Below are positions 39,495 through 40,159 of a DNA stretch of 40,159 bases, piece after piece. This stretch comes from an uncultured Oscillospiraceae bacterium. Its GTDB lineage: Bacteria; Bacillota; Clostridia; Oscillospirales; Oscillospiraceae. Below the pieces are notes generated by a model. The model did no database searches. It saw only the letters and a list, made by a program, of their open reading frames with translations, and was not told the DNA's origin. The stretch covers positions 1 to 40,159 of the forward strand of contig CAKTQM010000015.1 of the NCBI GenBank assembly GCA_934597125.1, read 5' to 3'. The position numbers were made by a program, and so were the translations under genes. Every line of letters starts with the position of its first letter. Position 1 is the stretch's first letter.

Positions 39495-39980
39495 ATGAAG
39501 AAGCTTTTTGCGATCATTCTGGCGCTGGTCATGGCGCTGAGCCTGGTGGCCTGCGGCGGCACGCCCGCCCAGCAGCCGGACAGCAGCGATGACGCCAATG
39601 TGGGAACCACTGATGGTGCCAACAACGACGCCAACGTGGATACCCCCGTGGTCACCGACGGTGCCACACTGGGCGAGGGCGCTCACAGCTTTACGCTGGA
39701 GATCACCGACCTTGACGGTAAAACCATTACGGCAACCGTCAATACGGATGAAGAGACGGTGGGCGCGGCTTTGCTGAAGCTGAACGTGGTGCAGGGCGAG
39801 AACAGTGATTATGGTCTGTATGTCAAGACGGTCAATGGCATCACCGCCGATTATGAGAAGGATCAGACCTACTGGGCGTTCTACATTGATGGTGAGTACG
39901 CCCAGACCGGCGTGGACATGACGGCGGTCAATGACGGCAGCACCTATAAGCTGGCTGTTGAGACCATGGCGGAGAAATAA
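39495..39980 (+). CDS. DUF4430-domain lipoprotein (transcobalamin-like)
   Basis: A 161-residue lipoprotein. The signal peptide ends in lipobox LVAC (Cys about 20) and is nearly the same as that of ModA in this window. An Asp/Asn/Thr-rich linker follows. Residues 65-158 form a DUF4430 domain, with TVGAALLKLNVV, YWAFYIDGEYAQTGVD and YKLAVE. This fold is like the C-terminal domain of transcobalamin/intrinsic factor, so binding of a corrinoid or another small ligand outside the cell is plausible. AAGGAGG lies eight bases before the ATG. Confidence 0.87.
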   Translation: MKKLFAIILALVMALSLVACGGTPAQQPDSSDDANVGTTDGANNDANVDTPVVTDGATLGEGAHSFTLEITDLDGKTITATVNTDEETVGAALLKLNVVQGENSDYGLYVKTVNGITADYEKDQTYWAFYIDGEYAQTGVDMTAVNDGSTYKLAVETMAEK

Positions 39981-39992
39981 GCTGCGCTGCTG

Positions 39993-40019
39993 AAAAGCGG
40001 GCCGAAAGGCCCGCTTTTT
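39993..40019 (+). terminator. Terminator after the DUF4430 gene
   Basis: A perfect 11-bp stem AAAAGCGGGCC/GGCCCGCTTTT with a GAAA loop and a five-T run. Confidence 0.92.
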
Positions 40020-40070
40020 GCTGCGCTTATGGCAGATGTAAATTTTTTTGATAAAAATTGTAAAAAATCA

Positions 40071-40099
40071 TTGACAAGAATGGAAAGGTGTGGTAACCT
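40071..40099 (+). promoter_or_regulatory. Promoter of a gene beyond the window
   Basis: Perfect TTGACA (40071-40076) and TAACCT (40094-40099) are spaced by 17 nt, after an AT-rich stretch. The last 60 bases contain no start of a recognisable protein and are probably an mRNA leader. Confidence 0.65.
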
Positions 40100-40159
40100 A
40101 ACAAAGCTGTCCGCGAGGAGGGCGCTTATCGGGAAGCCGCGCGTCAAAGAAAAAAGTCG

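Noticed and set aside
1..40159. CRISPR arrays, insertion sequences, prophage genes or rRNA.
   Set aside because: No regularly spaced direct repeats, transposase or integrase motifs, phage structural genes or rRNA stretches were seen.

Overview
The window comes from a GC-rich member of the Clostridia, most likely an Oscillospiraceae-type gut anaerobe. The evidence is a Firmicutes gene order (smc-ftsY; yhbY-nadD-yqeK-rsfS; yqeG-M24 peptidase-efp), a TepA-like ClpP-family protease of spore formers, a DUF6110/P-type ATPase pair, clostridial Shine-Dalgarno sites and sigma-A promoters. No rRNA, CRISPR array, insertion sequence or phage gene was seen. No gene-free stretch exceeds about 300 bases.

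Layout. 1-2020 (minus): yqeG, an M24 peptidase and efp, which is cut by the window edge. 2096-2833: an unrecognised protein. 2911-8296 (minus): a TetR regulator, then a DUF308 membrane protein, an MMPL/RND transporter and a secreted heptad-repeat protein. 8410-9750 (minus): an orphan sugar-type solute-binding lipoprotein. 9928-18566 (plus): tepA, then a housekeeping block of smc, ftsY, rph, rdgB-like, yhbY, a fused nadD-yqeK and rsfS. 18723-20874 (plus): a four-gene overlapping cassette of an ECF-like sigma factor, two membrane proteins and a PrsW-like intramembrane protease. 20970-21194: a small unknown gene.

21392-28803 is a catabolic island. A divergent LysR regulator faces a six-gene minus-strand operon: two YdiB-like quinate/shikimate dehydrogenases, an MFS transporter, a shikimate kinase, a TIM-barrel enzyme of the 3-dehydroshikimate dehydratase/sugar isomerase superfamily, and an old-yellow-enzyme type Fe-S flavoprotein. 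It resembles quinate/shikimate utilisation loci known from Listeria. 29432-34667 is a molybdenum region: an IclR regulator and a MogA/MoaB protein diverge from a molybdopterin-binding protein and modABC, with modC interrupted by a one-base frameshift in an A7 run.

34624-35416 carries a perfect consensus promoter inside the 3' end of modC, a leader of about 155 nt with several hairpins, and an ATC-hydrolase family gene. 35546-37917 is DUF6110 plus a metal P-type ATPase. 38107-38180 is tRNA-Gln(CTG) on the minus strand. 38336-39980 holds a membrane protein, thiN and a DUF4430 lipoprotein. The window ends in a new promoter and the first ~55 nt of its transcript.

The most interesting items are the hairpin-rich leader upstream of 34814, the sigma/PrsW cassette, the quinate/shikimate operon with its Fe-S flavoprotein and kinase, the modC frameshift, and several unexplained inverted repeats. 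All calls are from reading the sequence. No database search was run.
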